From an uncultured Paracoccaceae bacterium (GTDB taxonomy: Bacteria; Pseudomonadota; Alphaproteobacteria; Rhodobacterales; Rhodobacteraceae), in contig CANKYO010000008.1 in NCBI GenBank assembly GCA_947488175.1, positions 1 to 64,000 on the forward strand: a stretch of DNA of 64,000 nt, in the 5' to 3' direction. Position numbers and translations under genes: made by a program. Positions 18,219 through 27,353 of this stretch are shown here, piece by piece. Every line of letters begins with the position of its first letter. Positions within the stretch are counted from its first letter, which is position 1. The notes beneath the pieces were generated by a model, which was not told where the DNA came from, ran no database searches, and saw only the letters and a list, made by a program, of their open reading frames with translations.

Positions 18219-18899
18219 ATGGTCGCATTGGAAACCCTAGAGCGAACAACAAGCAGCGACGTTGTCTTTGACACGTTGTTCGGGCAGATCACCCGGCTGG
18301 AGCTTCTGCCGGGCACCAAGATCTCGGAAACGGATGTTGCGAAATCCTTCGGGTTTTCACGCCAACCCGTGCGTGAGGCCTTTACGCGTCTGGCCAACCT
18401 CAACCTGCTTTTGGTGCGGCCACAGCGCGCAACTATCGTCAGGCCGTTCTCGCGGCAATTGATTGCCAATGCCCGGTTCGTGCGGACAGCTGTCGAATTG
18501 GAAGTCGTGCGCTTGGCTGCCAGCACACGGGACAAATCCGTCGACGCCGCCTTGAAGGCAAATCTGCGCAACCAGGCCGAAGCGATCACGGCCGAGGATG
18601 TGGGTACGTTCCATGAGTTGGATTATCAGTTTCACAAGCTTCTATGCGCTTCCGCCCGGCAGTCCTTTGCCTTCGACATCATCGCCGAGAACAAGGCGCA
18701 GGTGGATCGTTTGTGCATGTTGGCCCTGACCAGCAAGGAGGCGATGGAGGTTCTCTATGACGATCACCAGGCGCTTATGCAGGCGCTGTTTGGCGGCGAT
18801 GCGCAGGCAGCAGATCGGGTTTTGCGGCTGCATCTTGACCGGCTAACACCGACGATCGAGGCCATCTACACCACGCACAATGCGTATTTTGATGAATAG
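18219..18899 (+). CDS. GntR-family (FadR subfamily) regulator of the TRAP/uronate genes
   Basis: 226 residues from ATG 18219, preceded by GGAAGCAAGG; the frame is open to 18162. The N-terminal winged helix contains LELLPGTKISETDVAKSFG in part and the SRQPVREAFTRLA motif. The C-terminal all-helical FCD ligand domain contains the metal-binding pattern of Asp and His residues (HELDYQFHKLL, then DDHQALMQAL, LRLHLDRL). Divergent from the TRAP receptor, it is the probable local repressor responding to a uronate or its keto derivative. Confidence 0.9.
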   Translation: MVALETLERTTSSDVVFDTLFGQITRLELLPGTKISETDVAKSFGFSRQPVREAFTRLANLNLLLVRPQRATIVRPFSRQLIANARFVRTAVELEVVRLAASTRDKSVDAALKANLRNQAEAITAEDVGTFHELDYQFHKLLCASARQSFAFDIIAENKAQVDRLCMLALTSKEAMEVLYDDHQALMQALFGGDAQAADRVLRLHLDRLTPTIEAIYTTHNAYFDE

Positions 18900-18908
18900 G
18901 TGCCGCAG

Positions 18909-19280
18909 ATGAGAACGCTTTTTCTTGTTCTGGTCGCGCTGATCGCTGTCTTGCATCTTTATATCGCCTGGTTCGAGATTTTCGCCTGGACAAGCCGCGG
19001 GCCGGCGGTTTTTGACACATTTCCAGCTGAACTGTTCCCCCAGACGACTCAATTGGCCGCAAACCAAGGGGTTTACAACGCCTTCCTTGCCGTTGGACTG
19101 ATCTGGGCCCTTTTCATCCGCGACAGCTTCTGGCAACGCCGCGTGGCCATCTGCTTTCTCTGCTTCGTTCTGGTGGCCGGGATCGCCGCCGCGATCACCG
19201 TTTCGCTTCGGCCGGGCCTTTTTCAGATTGTGCCGTCATTGCTTGCGCTGCTCATCGTTGCATTTGACAGGCGTAGGTAA
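18909..19280 (+). CDS. DUF1304 small membrane protein
   Basis: 123 residues from ATG 18909, which is preceded by AGGTG; an in-frame GTG at 18900 is an alternative. Four hydrophobic segments cover most of the length. The N terminus (VLVALIAVLHLYIAWFEIFAW) with Glu in the first helix, then NQGVYNAFLAVGLIWAL, matches DUF1304 inner-membrane proteins. Function unknown in the family. It follows the GntR gene by nine bases and may be cotranscribed with it. Its last 45 bases overlap the end of a convergent small gene. Confidence 0.85.
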   Translation: MRTLFLVLVALIAVLHLYIAWFEIFAWTSRGPAVFDTFPAELFPQTTQLAANQGVYNAFLAVGLIWALFIRDSFWQRRVAICFLCFVLVAGIAAAITVSLRPGLFQIVPSLLALLIVAFDRRR

Positions 19281-19490
19281 CTCACGTTGACGCACCAAGC
19301 GCCAGCCAAGGCCACGTCCCGCGATCGAACCGTCCGGCAGGAATGTTATTTCCATCTGCATTGCGATGCGCCTGATTTCAAAGGTTTGGCCGGTGATCCG
19401 GTCCAATAGCGTGTCAGCCGTCAACGTCTGCGCCGCCGCCTGAAAGGGCGCGAGCAGCGCAAACAACAATGCAGTCACAACTATTTTCAT
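19236..19490 (-). CDS. small secreted protein of unknown function, possibly truncated
   Basis: 84 residues from ATG 19490, with GGAG about eight bases upstream; an ATG at 19502 in frame is a weaker choice. The signal peptide MKIVVTALLFALLAPFQAAA is followed by about 64 mature residues (TADTLLDRITGQTFEIRR, ITFLPDGSIAGRG). The basic C terminus and its overlap with the convergent DUF1304 gene suggest the original 3' end may have been lost. It is divergent from tetR and its start region carries one of the two candidate TetR operators, so it may share that control. Family not recognised. Confidence 0.55.
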   Translation of the reverse strand: MKIVVTALLFALLAPFQAAAQTLTADTLLDRITGQTFEIRRIAMQMEITFLPDGSIAGRGLGWRLVRQRELPTPVKCNDEQRKQ

Positions 19491-19502
19491 TCGAATCTCC
19501 AT

Positions 19503-19518
19503 TCAAACGCTTGATTGA
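19503..19518 (+). promoter_or_regulatory. candidate TetR operator, copy 1
   Basis: TCAAACGCTTGATTGA, an imperfect palindrome just upstream of the divergent small secreted gene. It is identical to copy 2 at 14 of 16 positions. Confidence 0.6.
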
Positions 19519-19541
19519 ATTAGATCTCCAAACTAGGTGTG

Positions 19542-19557
19542 TCAAACGATTGTTTGA
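19542..19557 (+). promoter_or_regulatory. candidate TetR operator, copy 2
   Basis: TCAAACGATTGTTTGA, a palindrome with perfect TCAAAC/GTTTGA arms, 11 bases before the preferred tetR start at 19569. Its location inside the longer frame argues against a start at 19539. Confidence 0.65.
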
Positions 19558-19568
19558 AATGTGGTCCT

Positions 19569-20228
19569 ATGTCTTCTGCAAACGAAACCTTACCCTACGG
19601 CGAAACACGCACGGATGAGACGAAATCCCGACTGATCGAAGCCGCCATGCGCCAATTCGGGCGGCATGGTTTCGAAGCGACATCGCTGCGCGCCGTCGTG
19701 GCTGATGCGAAACAAAACATCTCGTCGGTCAAATACCACTTCGGATCAAAGGATGGGCTATTCGACGCCTGCGTCAGAGCTGCGGCGCAGCGTCTGAAGG
19801 CCGAAGGACCGGGCGGCATCGTGACCTCGGAGACGACAAACCTGTCCAGTCTGTCGCCTGAGCAGGCGCGGATAATGATCCGCGTCGTGATCGATGTAGC
19901 ACTCCGCGATGCATTGCGCCCCGAGCTCGCGGATGAACTGCGGTTTCTGCAACGCGAAATCGTCATCGGCGGGCGCGGTGCGGGCATCTTTTACGACGAG
20001 GTTCTCCAGGATCACGTAGCCTTTTTCGCCAAGCTCTTCTCAATTGCGGAAGCCCTTGATAAGCAGGAAGCGCGCCTGCGCGCGCTGGCGATCATGATGC
20101 AGACCGTTCTGTTTCTCTCGGCTGGCCCGGTGATCGAAACCGGGATCGGCTGGCGCATCACGTCCGAGCGTATTCCAGAACTGGTGGATGCACTCTATCC
20201 CGAAACGAAAACGGATTCTTCCTCATGA
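19569..20228 (+). CDS. TetR-family regulator of the RND efflux operon
   Basis: 219 residues from ATG 19569; the frame opens at 19539 but that would place the operator-like palindrome 19542-19557 inside the gene. The N-terminal HTH contains LIEAAMRQFGRHGFEATSLR and SVKYHFGSKDGLF. The C-terminal half resembles the CerR/DUF1956 ligand domain. Its stop overlaps the adaptor gene start by four bases, so regulator, adaptor and pump form one operon, most simply autorepressed and induced by a pump substrate. Confidence 0.92.
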   Translation: MSSANETLPYGETRTDETKSRLIEAAMRQFGRHGFEATSLRAVVADAKQNISSVKYHFGSKDGLFDACVRAAAQRLKAEGPGGIVTSETTNLSSLSPEQARIMIRVVIDVALRDALRPELADELRFLQREIVIGGRGAGIFYDEVLQDHVAFFAKLFSIAEALDKQEARLRALAIMMQTVLFLSAGPVIETGIGWRITSERIPELVDALYPETKTDSSS

Positions 20229-21568
20229 ACTGGCGTGCCCTTCTGTTCATCCCTGCGGTTGCCGCCGGTGTGTTCCTCTTTGTGATCCAGCAACGCGACG
20301 ATGACGCTGTCGAAGCCACTGCGACAGAGGCTATTGCGAGACCCGTAGCGGCACTAAACGCAGAGCCCGCGCCGATCGAGGTTGTCATCACGGGTTTTGG
20401 GCGCGTCGAAGCTGTCCGCACATGGGAGGCCGTCAGCCAGGTGGACGGCCGGGTCCTTAACGCAGCTGAGGCGCTGGCCGCAGGTTCGATCGTCGAGGCG
20501 GGATCGACCTTATTGCGTGTAGATCCGCGATCTTACGAGATCGCCCGCGACCGGGCCGCCGCCAACCTGCAAACCGCCGAGGCCCAATTGGCGGAACTAG
20601 ACGCGCAGGTTGAAAGCCTGTCCGAACAGATCGCGCTTGAGCGTCGCATCGAAGCCGTCTTTCAGGCCGAGAGCGACCGGCAGCGGCAGCTTCTGGACAG
20701 GGGTGCGATCGCGGAATCCCGTCTGGAGCAGGCCGAGCGCGACCTGATCACCCAACAGCGCCGTGTTCTGGACATCCAGAACCAGATCGATCTGATCCCC
20801 GTGCAGCGCGTCAGTGCCGAGGCAACCCGCCGGACCCGCCAGGTCGAGCTTGAAGAGGCGGAGCGCGACCTTTCAAACACCGAAATCGTGGCTCCATTCA
20901 CGGGTCGCGTGCTAGAGGAAGATATTTCAGAAGGGGAGTACATCCGCCCCGGCGACCGGCTACTGACGCTTGCGGCTGTAGATGCCGTCGAGATCACCGC
21001 TGAGGTGCAACCCTCCGAAGTCGGCGCGGCGCTCTCCTTGTTGCTGCCGTCGGCGGACGACGGCTCGGTCCTACTTAACTTGTCGGATCAGGATGCCGCC
21101 CGCCAGGCTCTGAACACTTCGGGGATAGAGGCAGTGGTCATTCTGAGCCAAGGTGGACGCCACGAATACGGAGGGCAGATCGAACGCGTCGATGGTACGA
21201 TAGATGAGAGCACCGGCACCATCGGCATCGTCGTCCGTGTCCCAAATGGTGGCCTGCCCGATCTGGACCTGCGACGGCCGCCCCTGACGATCGGGGCATT
21301 TGTGTCGGTCGCGTTCCGGGGCACCACCAAATCGGACTGGCGCGCGATCCCGCGCGGATCGCTTCAGTTGGAAGCAGAAGAGACATTCGTATATGTCGCC
21401 GATGCCACCGACACGCTTCGGCGACGGTCGGCAGAACGGCTGGGGCAGGTGAACGGCCGCGCGATCATCGACGCCACCCTTGAAGACGGAGACCGCATAT
21501 TGATTGCACCGCCGGAACCGGCAATTCTGGGCCAATCCCTGTCAGTGACGGAAAGCGCAAGCGAATGA
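20225..21568 (+). CDS. RND efflux periplasmic adaptor (membrane fusion protein)
   Basis: 447 residues. An N-terminal membrane anchor (ALLFIPAVAAGVFLFVIQQ) is followed by the barrel-sandwich half motif VDGRVLNAAEALAAGSIVEAG in part and a long Glu/Arg/Gln-rich alpha-helical hairpin (about residues 110-215). The second lipoyl half (APFTGRVLEEDISEGEYI) and the beta-barrel (PPLTIGAFVSVAF) follow. No lipobox is seen, so it is anchored by the helix. It links the inner-membrane RND pump to an outer-membrane TolC-type channel, which is not encoded here. Overlaps tetR and the pump gene by four bases each. Confidence 0.93.
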   Translation: MNWRALLFIPAVAAGVFLFVIQQRDDDAVEATATEAIARPVAALNAEPAPIEVVITGFGRVEAVRTWEAVSQVDGRVLNAAEALAAGSIVEAGSTLLRVDPRSYEIARDRAAANLQTAEAQLAELDAQVESLSEQIALERRIEAVFQAESDRQRQLLDRGAIAESRLEQAERDLITQQRRVLDIQNQIDLIPVQRVSAEATRRTRQVELEEAERDLSNTEIVAPFTGRVLEEDISEGEYIRPGDRLLTLAAVDAVEITAEVQPSEVGAALSLLLPSADDGSVLLNLSDQDAARQALNTSGIEAVVILSQGGRHEYGGQIERVDGTIDESTGTIGIVVRVPNGGLPDLDLRRPPLTIGAFVSVAFRGTTKSDWRAIPRGSLQLEAEETFVYVADATDTLRRRSAERLGQVNGRAIIDATLEDGDRILIAPPEPAILGQSLSVTESASE

Positions 21569-24500
21569 TCCGCTACTTCGTCCGCCATCCCGTCGCCGCG
21601 AACATTCTCATGATTTCGGCGGTGATACTGGGGCTCTCAGTCATCCGGGACATGGAGCGGGAAAGCTTCCCGGAGTTCACGCCCTCGCGCGTCTCGGTCG
21701 CGGTTCTCTACCCTGGTGCGGCCGCCATCGATGTGGACGAGCAGATCTGCGCGGAAATCGACCGCGCGCTGAACGGCCTGAGTGATCTCGACGAACTGGA
21801 ATGCCAGAGTGTCGAGGGTCGCGCCTCTGCCACGCTGACCATGACTGAAGGCGGCGACATCTCGCAATTTTTCAACGACACCTTGTCAGAGGTGCAGGCG
21901 CTCTCCGATCTGCCGTCCGATGCCGAAGAGCCGACCGTCGCGATTGCCGGGCGCGAAGAACAGATCGCGCTTCTGGCCATTTCGGGGATCGACCAGCGGG
22001 ACGGGCTTTTGCGTTATGCCGACCGGCTGGCGGCTGAACTTGCCGCCCTTCCGCTTGTCGCGGATGCGACGGTTGGGGGCATCAGTGAGCGAGAAGTGAT
22101 GATCGCCCTCGATCAACTCGCGCTTCGCCGCTACGGGCTGTCGGCCCGCGATGTCACGGACGCAATCAATGCCCGCTCCTTCAATCAACCCTTGGGGACC
22201 GTGCGGACGGCAGATCAGGAACTGACGCTGCGTTACCAAGGCGTAAGCCGGTCGATCGAGACGCTGGAGAATGTCGTCATCCGAGAGGCTGAAAATGGCG
22301 GGTTCGTCCGTGTGCGCGATGTTGCCGAAGTCCGGCTCGCCCCTTCCACGCCGGAGCTGCAATCCTTCATCGATGGGGCGCGATCCGCCACGATCTCGAT
22401 TTCAAAGACGCAAGCCGCTGACGCGATAGACGCCTTTGCGTCCGTGAGAGAGGTGATCGACCGCGAGGTGGCCGCCCTGCCCGATCCTTTCGACATCACC
22501 GTGGTCAATGACGCCACCGAGAACATCCTCGACCGCATCCGGATCGTGGTCGAAAACACCGGCATCGGGCTTGTGCTCGTTCTGATCGTGATGGCGGCGG
22601 TCTTCAGTTTTCGCGAGGCCTTTTGGATCGCGGCGGCCCTGCCGATTTCCTTTCTCGGTGGGTTCTTTATCCTCAATGCGCTTGGCGTGACGATCAACAT
22701 GATTTCGCTGATCGCGATGCTCATGGCCGTCGGCCTGATCATGGATGACAGCATCGTGATAGCTGACAACATCGACAAGTGGCGCGGCCGCGTCGGTCCG
22801 AAAGACGCGGCCATTCGCGGCGCAGGCGAGGTTGCCCCTGGTGTCTTGTCGTCTTTCCTGACGACCGCGTGTGTCTTCACGCCGCTGATGTTCCTCTCGG
22901 GCGAAATCGGCTCGATCCTCGAAGTCGTGCCGGTCGTGCTCCTCGTGGTGCTTGGCGTCAGCATCGTGGAAGCCTTCCTCGTACTGCCCAATCACCTGAG
23001 CCACGTCACACCCGACCGGGAACGACAGGAACGGAGGCTAGCCCCTCGCGCAATCCGCTGGATGACCGACCGTTTCGTGGTTCCCGCTGTCACCGTCCTT
23101 GTTGGTTGGCGTTATCTGACGCTGGGTCTAACCTTTGCCGCACTGATTGCGACAGTCGGCCTGATCACCGCTGGCACGGTAAAGGTCATCGGCTTCCCGA
23201 CAACCGAGGGCGACACCGTTGAAGCCCGGCTGGCGCTGGACACCGGCACGCCGTTGGAGCGCACCGAAGCGGTGGTCGCCCGCGCGTTGGCCGCGCTGGA
23301 ACAGGTGAACGCCGAACTCTCGCCGGGAACCGAGGGCGGTGCCCCGCTGGTCGAGCAGGTGCTGGTGCGTTTCGCGACCAATCCAGATGTCAGAAACAAT
23401 GGCCCGCACACGGCAACGATCACAGTCGACCTGTTGCCCTCGGCCCTGCGCAACGTCGAGGCCGACCGCGTGGCCGCCATGTGGGAGACGGGCATAGGCC
23501 CTGTCCCTGACATGGCACAGTCGAGCTTCGTGCAGACCTCTGCCACACCGGGAGGTTCTGACCTCGACGTTCAACTGTCCTCCCGCGATCTTGCGCAACT
23601 CGAAACGGCGAGTGCTGCGCTCTACGCGCGTTTGATCGCCCGGCCGGACGTAACGGGCGCCTATCAGGATTTCTCCGGCGGTCAGGCGCAGGTGGAGATC
23701 GCGCTGAACACCTTCGGGGCCAGCACAGGCCTGACGCCCCAGAACCTGAGTGGGCAGCTGCGCGCCGCCTTTTCAGGCAATGAAACCGATAGCTTCACGG
23801 AAGGCTTCAGCGAGCTTTCCGTGCGGGTGGAACTGGGCGACAGCGTGCAGACCCTCGCCGATCTCGAAAGCTATCCGATCGCAATGCCGGGGGGCAGGGT
23901 CACGACGCTGTCGCAGGTCGCGGATATGGCGGTGGTGGACGGATATGCCCAGATCACCCGCCAGGACGGCGCGGCCATCGCGCGGATCATCGGCCAGATC
24001 GACCGGGAAGCAACCACCTCGGCCGCCATCTCCGACGAGGTCCGCTCGGTCTATGCGCCCGAAATCGAAGCCGCGTTCCCGGGCGTGACCGTGGGCATCG
24101 GCGGCGCGACCGAGGCGCAGCAGGAAACGCAAAGTTCCATCGTCGTGGCGCTGCTGATCGGCCTGATCGGGGTCTACCTGATCCTTGCCTACCAGTTCCA
24201 CAGCTACAGCTTGCCCCTAGTCGTCATGCTCTCGATCCCCTTTGCAATCATTGGCGTCGTTTTCGGGCACCTTGCCGTAGGCATCGACCTTGCCATGCCG
24301 AGTTTCGTGGGTTTCTCGTCGCTTGCCGGAATCGTGGTCAACAACGCCATTCTCTTCGTCGCTTTCTTCGAGATGGAGAGCGAGGACAACGCCGCCACGG
24401 GAGCAATCGAAGCCGTGCGGCATCGGTTCCGGCCCGTATTGCTGAGTTTCACAACGACGTTCGTGGGCCTCTTGCCCATCATCTTCGAAACCTCCCCGCA

Positions 24501-24684
24501 AGCGCAAACGATGGTCCCGCTTGTGACGGCCGTCGCCTTTGGCCTTCTGTCCTCAACGTTCCTGACGATCTTCGTGCTACCCGCCGCGCTTGCGATCTAT
24601 TTCGATTGGGCGAGCCTCGATAAATGGCGGGCGAGCCGGACCTCAATGTCGGGGGCGGACGGCAAGGAGGTTCCAGCGGTATGA
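21565..24684 (+). CDS. RND efflux pump, inner-membrane transporter
   Basis: 1039 residues, normal for the AcrB/MexB-like superfamily. It starts MIRYFVRHPVAANILMIS, as is typical of the uncharacterised proteobacterial RND branch rather than the HAE1 drug pumps. TM4 carries LMAVGLIMDDSIVIADNID, the site of proton-relay Asp residues, and the C-terminal repeat carries GIVVNNAILFV. Two large periplasmic loops follow TM1 and TM7. Probably exports lipophilic compounds with the upstream adaptor. Its TGA overlaps the ATG of the next gene, so the lipoprotein hydrolase belongs to the operon. Confidence 0.95.
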   Translation: MIRYFVRHPVAANILMISAVILGLSVIRDMERESFPEFTPSRVSVAVLYPGAAAIDVDEQICAEIDRALNGLSDLDELECQSVEGRASATLTMTEGGDISQFFNDTLSEVQALSDLPSDAEEPTVAIAGREEQIALLAISGIDQRDGLLRYADRLAAELAALPLVADATVGGISEREVMIALDQLALRRYGLSARDVTDAINARSFNQPLGTVRTADQELTLRYQGVSRSIETLENVVIREAENGGFVRVRDVAEVRLAPSTPELQSFIDGARSATISISKTQAADAIDAFASVREVIDREVAALPDPFDITVVNDATENILDRIRIVVENTGIGLVLVLIVMAAVFSFREAFWIAAALPISFLGGFFILNALGVTINMISLIAMLMAVGLIMDDSIVIADNIDKWRGRVGPKDAAIRGAGEVAPGVLSSFLTTACVFTPLMFLSGEIGSILEVVPVVLLVVLGVSIVEAFLVLPNHLSHVTPDRERQERRLAPRAIRWMTDRFVVPAVTVLVGWRYLTLGLTFAALIATVGLITAGTVKVIGFPTTEGDTVEARLALDTGTPLERTEAVVARALAALEQVNAELSPGTEGGAPLVEQVLVRFATNPDVRNNGPHTATITVDLLPSALRNVEADRVAAMWETGIGPVPDMAQSSFVQTSATPGGSDLDVQLSSRDLAQLETASAALYARLIARPDVTGAYQDFSGGQAQVEIALNTFGASTGLTPQNLSGQLRAAFSGNETDSFTEGFSELSVRVELGDSVQTLADLESYPIAMPGGRVTTLSQVADMAVVDGYAQITRQDGAAIARIIGQIDREATTSAAISDEVRSVYAPEIEAAFPGVTVGIGGATEAQQETQSSIVVALLIGLIGVYLILAYQFHSYSLPLVVMLSIPFAIIGVVFGHLAVGIDLAMPSFVGFSSLAGIVVNNAILFVAFFEMESEDNAATGAIEAVRHRFRPVLLSFTTTFVGLLPIIFETSPQAQTMVPLVTAVAFGLLSSTFLTIFVLPAALAIYFDWASLDKWRASRTSMSGADGKEVPAV

Positions 24685-25613
24685 TCGGTCGTCGCGAAAC
24701 CGTGTTCGGTCTTGCGTCGATGGGGCTGACGGGGTGCGTGCCGCGTGGTGACTTTGCGCCTGCATCGCCGGCAAGCGTGGCGAGGACACGCCGCATGATC
24801 ATGGCGACGAACCGTCTGAACCTTGAGACAGCAGCGCGCGGCGACGGACTGTTCTGGTATGATCTCAGCGTCTCGGTGCCTGCAAACCGGACGTCCGGCA
24901 CTGTCCCGGTCTCGGGCGCTTCCGCCTTCGGGACAGAACGCGTTCTACCTTTGGATAGGCTCCCAGACCTTGGCGCAGCGAATGGTGAACCGCTCGTCGT
25001 CTGGGTTCACGGCTATAACAACACCGCAGCCGAGGCGGTCTACCGACACACCCAAATGGCCGAGGACATCGGCATGAACGGCCCGCAGGTCAGCTTTGTC
25101 TGGCCATCCGCCGCAAGCGGTCGCGGTTACCTCCATGATCGTGACAGCGTGCTGGATGCGCGGCGGCCGCTTGCTGACACGCTGTTGGCCCTGCGCCGGC
25201 GCTGGTCCGGCGACATCCTAATCGTCGCACATTCGCTTGGTGTGTTCCTCGTCATGGAGAGCCTGACACGACTTGCCGCACAAGGATTCCCGGTCACGGA
25301 CATCGCAGATGGTCTGCTGTTTCTGCAACCCGACATCGATCCCGACGTCTTCCACGAACAGGTTCAAGATCTGGGTCAACTTCCGGCGCGCTCCGTCGTC
25401 GTCTTGGCCGAAGACGATCCCGCCCTGCGGATCTCTGGCGGGTTGGCGCAAACCGGTGCGCGCGTTGGCAATACGTCGCACTCCGTGCCGGACGCGTTCG
25501 AGGCCATCAATCTCACCGGTGTCCGCGACGCGGCCACCTCGCATCTGGTTGCACTGTCTTCGCAGCAAGTTTTGGCGTTTCTCCGACAGGTTTACCGGAG
25601 CGGGTTGCGCTAG
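24681..25613 (+). CDS. alpha/beta-hydrolase lipoprotein (DUF900 family)
   Basis: 310 residues from ATG 24681, overlapping the pump stop as ATGA; the frame opens earlier at 24624. N-terminal segment VFGLASMGLTGC is a lipobox, so the mature protein is likely a lipid-anchored periplasmic or outer-membrane protein. DUF900 features are WVHGYNNTAAEAVYR (oxyanion region), VSFVWPSA, and the nucleophile motif VAHSLGVFLVME (G/A-x-S-x-G with Ser). The His late in the chain (SHLVALSSQQVLAFL) may complete the triad. Substrate unknown; coupling to an RND pump suggests a role in envelope or in hydrolysing an exported ester. Confidence 0.88.
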   Translation: MIGRRETVFGLASMGLTGCVPRGDFAPASPASVARTRRMIMATNRLNLETAARGDGLFWYDLSVSVPANRTSGTVPVSGASAFGTERVLPLDRLPDLGAANGEPLVVWVHGYNNTAAEAVYRHTQMAEDIGMNGPQVSFVWPSAASGRGYLHDRDSVLDARRPLADTLLALRRRWSGDILIVAHSLGVFLVMESLTRLAAQGFPVTDIADGLLFLQPDIDPDVFHEQVQDLGQLPARSVVVLAEDDPALRISGGLAQTGARVGNTSHSVPDAFEAINLTGVRDAATSHLVALSSQQVLAFLRQVYRSGLR

Positions 25614-25799
25614 ATAGGGTCTGGGCAGACACAGCGCTGGCGTTCCAAGGTCATCCACGCTCGGGAGTTTTCGACGTTGCCCTACCCTTCAGATACTTTT
25701 TGTGTGATGGCACGATTTCGAGTCGACCGCCGAACCGTGGCATTCGCGCGAGCATTCCCGCTCTGGCCGGTCGCCGACCGGAAGACCCCTGAGATTGCT

Positions 25800-26420
25800 G
25801 GATCATGAACACAGCGCATGCCGCCCTCTCCCCTCATCAACACCGTTTGGTAGTCGGTGGGAATGGTGCGGAGGTTGCTGCGCGTGATAAGGATCTGGTG
25901 CAGGCCATCGCGACACTCTCGGCCCGCGCGCGGCGCACATGTTCGGTCTGTTGCGGTGCTTTCGTGCTGGCCGCTGCCGGTCTGCTTGATGGTCGGCGCG
26001 CTGTCACCCATTGGGAGGATTGCGACCTTCGCGCCGCCCGATACCCAAGGGTGAAGGTCGAGGTTGATCCCATCTAGATCAAGGAAGGGGCGATCTGGAC
26101 ATCAGCAGGGATCACAGCGGGGATCGATACGGCCTTTGCCGTCGTTCAGAAAGACCTTGGAAAAGGCCCGGCACTGCGGCTGGCCAGATTCCTCGTGAAA
26201 CCAATAATCCGGTCAGCGGGCCAATCACAGTTCAGCGCCAATCTGGCCCGGCAGACATAGGATGCCAAGGGGGCGTTCGCTGCGTTGCATGAATGGCTGC
26301 GCGAGAATTTGGCGCGTGTGACCAGCGTGTCGGACATGGCGGACCGCTGTGGCATGAGTGCACGAAGCTTTTCGCGCCGATACACAACCAGCATTGGCCT
26401 AGCGCAGATACTACCGCACT
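25800..26420 (+). pseudogene. decayed GlxA-type regulator (DJ-1/PfpI plus AraC HTH)
   Basis: One continuous frame carries a recognisable GlxA-like protein broken by TAG codons at 26075 and 26258. First part: VVGGNG, CCGAFVLAAAGLLDGRRAVTH and the WEDC segment of the DJ-1 domain. Second: WTSAGITAGIDTAFAVVQ and GQSQFSANLARQT. Third: the first HTH unit LARVTSVSDMADRCGMSARSFSRRY. The expected N terminus (about 60 residues) is missing or in another frame, and the sequence loses family character after SIGL, where T-P-A-x-W should follow. The 25614-25800 stretch upstream holds no other gene. Clearly dead as a regulator. Confidence 0.85.
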
Positions 26421-26562
26421 GCACAAAGGATGATATCACGCGGAAAGCGATGGTGCTTGAACGGGGAACTACGCAGCATGCTCGACCTCAAAAGCATGAT
26501 CGTGGCCAAATGGCATGGCTAATGCAGCAGTCCATACTGACATTGTGCGACCGAGGATCGCC

Positions 26563-27261
26563 TTAAGCTTGTTCACCCTTGAGAAGTGTCTCAGCTGCGG
26601 CGAAGTCATCTATGGTGTCAATATCCACCATCTCACGCGGGTCATCACACAAGACCGCGCGTGACGTACCGAAATAGACGCTCCGGTATTTCTTTAGTGC
26701 TGGCGTCCGCACGAGATAAAGGGATCCGTTGACTTCAACCGTCTTGGGTAGATCCTGAGTGCGCATCTGTAAATGATCAGGAAAAAGCGGCTTCACGCGG
26801 CTTTCTGTATCCATTGTAAACATGTGGTAGGGCATTGCGGATACTGCGGAGACACCAACGACAGAGAGCGCATCAGGATGTGCTTCGAGCAAGTCCAACG
26901 CATCCTGCATGCGTTGCTGTTTGCGAAAAGGTGTGGTCGGCTGAAGCAGCGCTAGATAATCAAATGCCCCATATTTTTCTTCCGCATTCTGCAGCTCGTG
27001 CAACGCCACGTCGACAGAGGTCGCATGATCGCCGGATAGTTCCTGAGGACGCAGGCCAAATGAGGTGGCACCAGCGGCTTTGCCGCACTCAACAATCTCT
27101 GGGTCGTCGGATGAAATGACGACAGCTTCGCACAGGCCGGTTTTGATCGCGAACGATACTGACCACTGCAAGAGTGGGCGGCCCCGCAACGGTCGCAGGT
27201 TTTTGCGCGGAAGCCGCTTTGAGCCACCACGCGCTGGGATAACCGCTAGTATTCTTGCCAT
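26563..27261 (-). CDS. neuA: CMP-nonulosonate (acylneuraminate-type) cytidylyltransferase, NeuA family
   Basis: 232 residues from ATG 27261; the frame is open to 27354 but family homology begins at ARILAVIPARGGSKRLPRKN, the nucleotide-binding motif. Further motifs are LLQPTTPFR and the late DIDTIDDFAAAE with metal-binding Asp residues. It activates a nine-carbon sugar with CTP in the cytoplasm. The gene is divergent from the neuDBC run and shares its 92-base intergenic region. With the aminotransferase at 30190 the likely product is CMP-legionaminic acid or a related sugar (LegF role) rather than CMP-Neu5Ac. Confidence 0.92.
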   Translation of the reverse strand: MARILAVIPARGGSKRLPRKNLRPLRGRPLLQWSVSFAIKTGLCEAVVISSDDPEIVECGKAAGATSFGLRPQELSGDHATSVDVALHELQNAEEKYGAFDYLALLQPTTPFRKQQRMQDALDLLEAHPDALSVVGVSAVSAMPYHMFTMDTESRVKPLFPDHLQMRTQDLPKTVEVNGSLYLVRTPALKKYRSVYFGTSRAVLCDDPREMVDIDTIDDFAAAETLLKGEQA

Positions 27262-27353
27262 GGTGTGTCTTATCCAAAGTAATCTGCTCTTGACCCGCTT
27301 ATATAGGTGTATGAGGAGTTGCATATATTGATATCGATTGAAGGACATAAACA

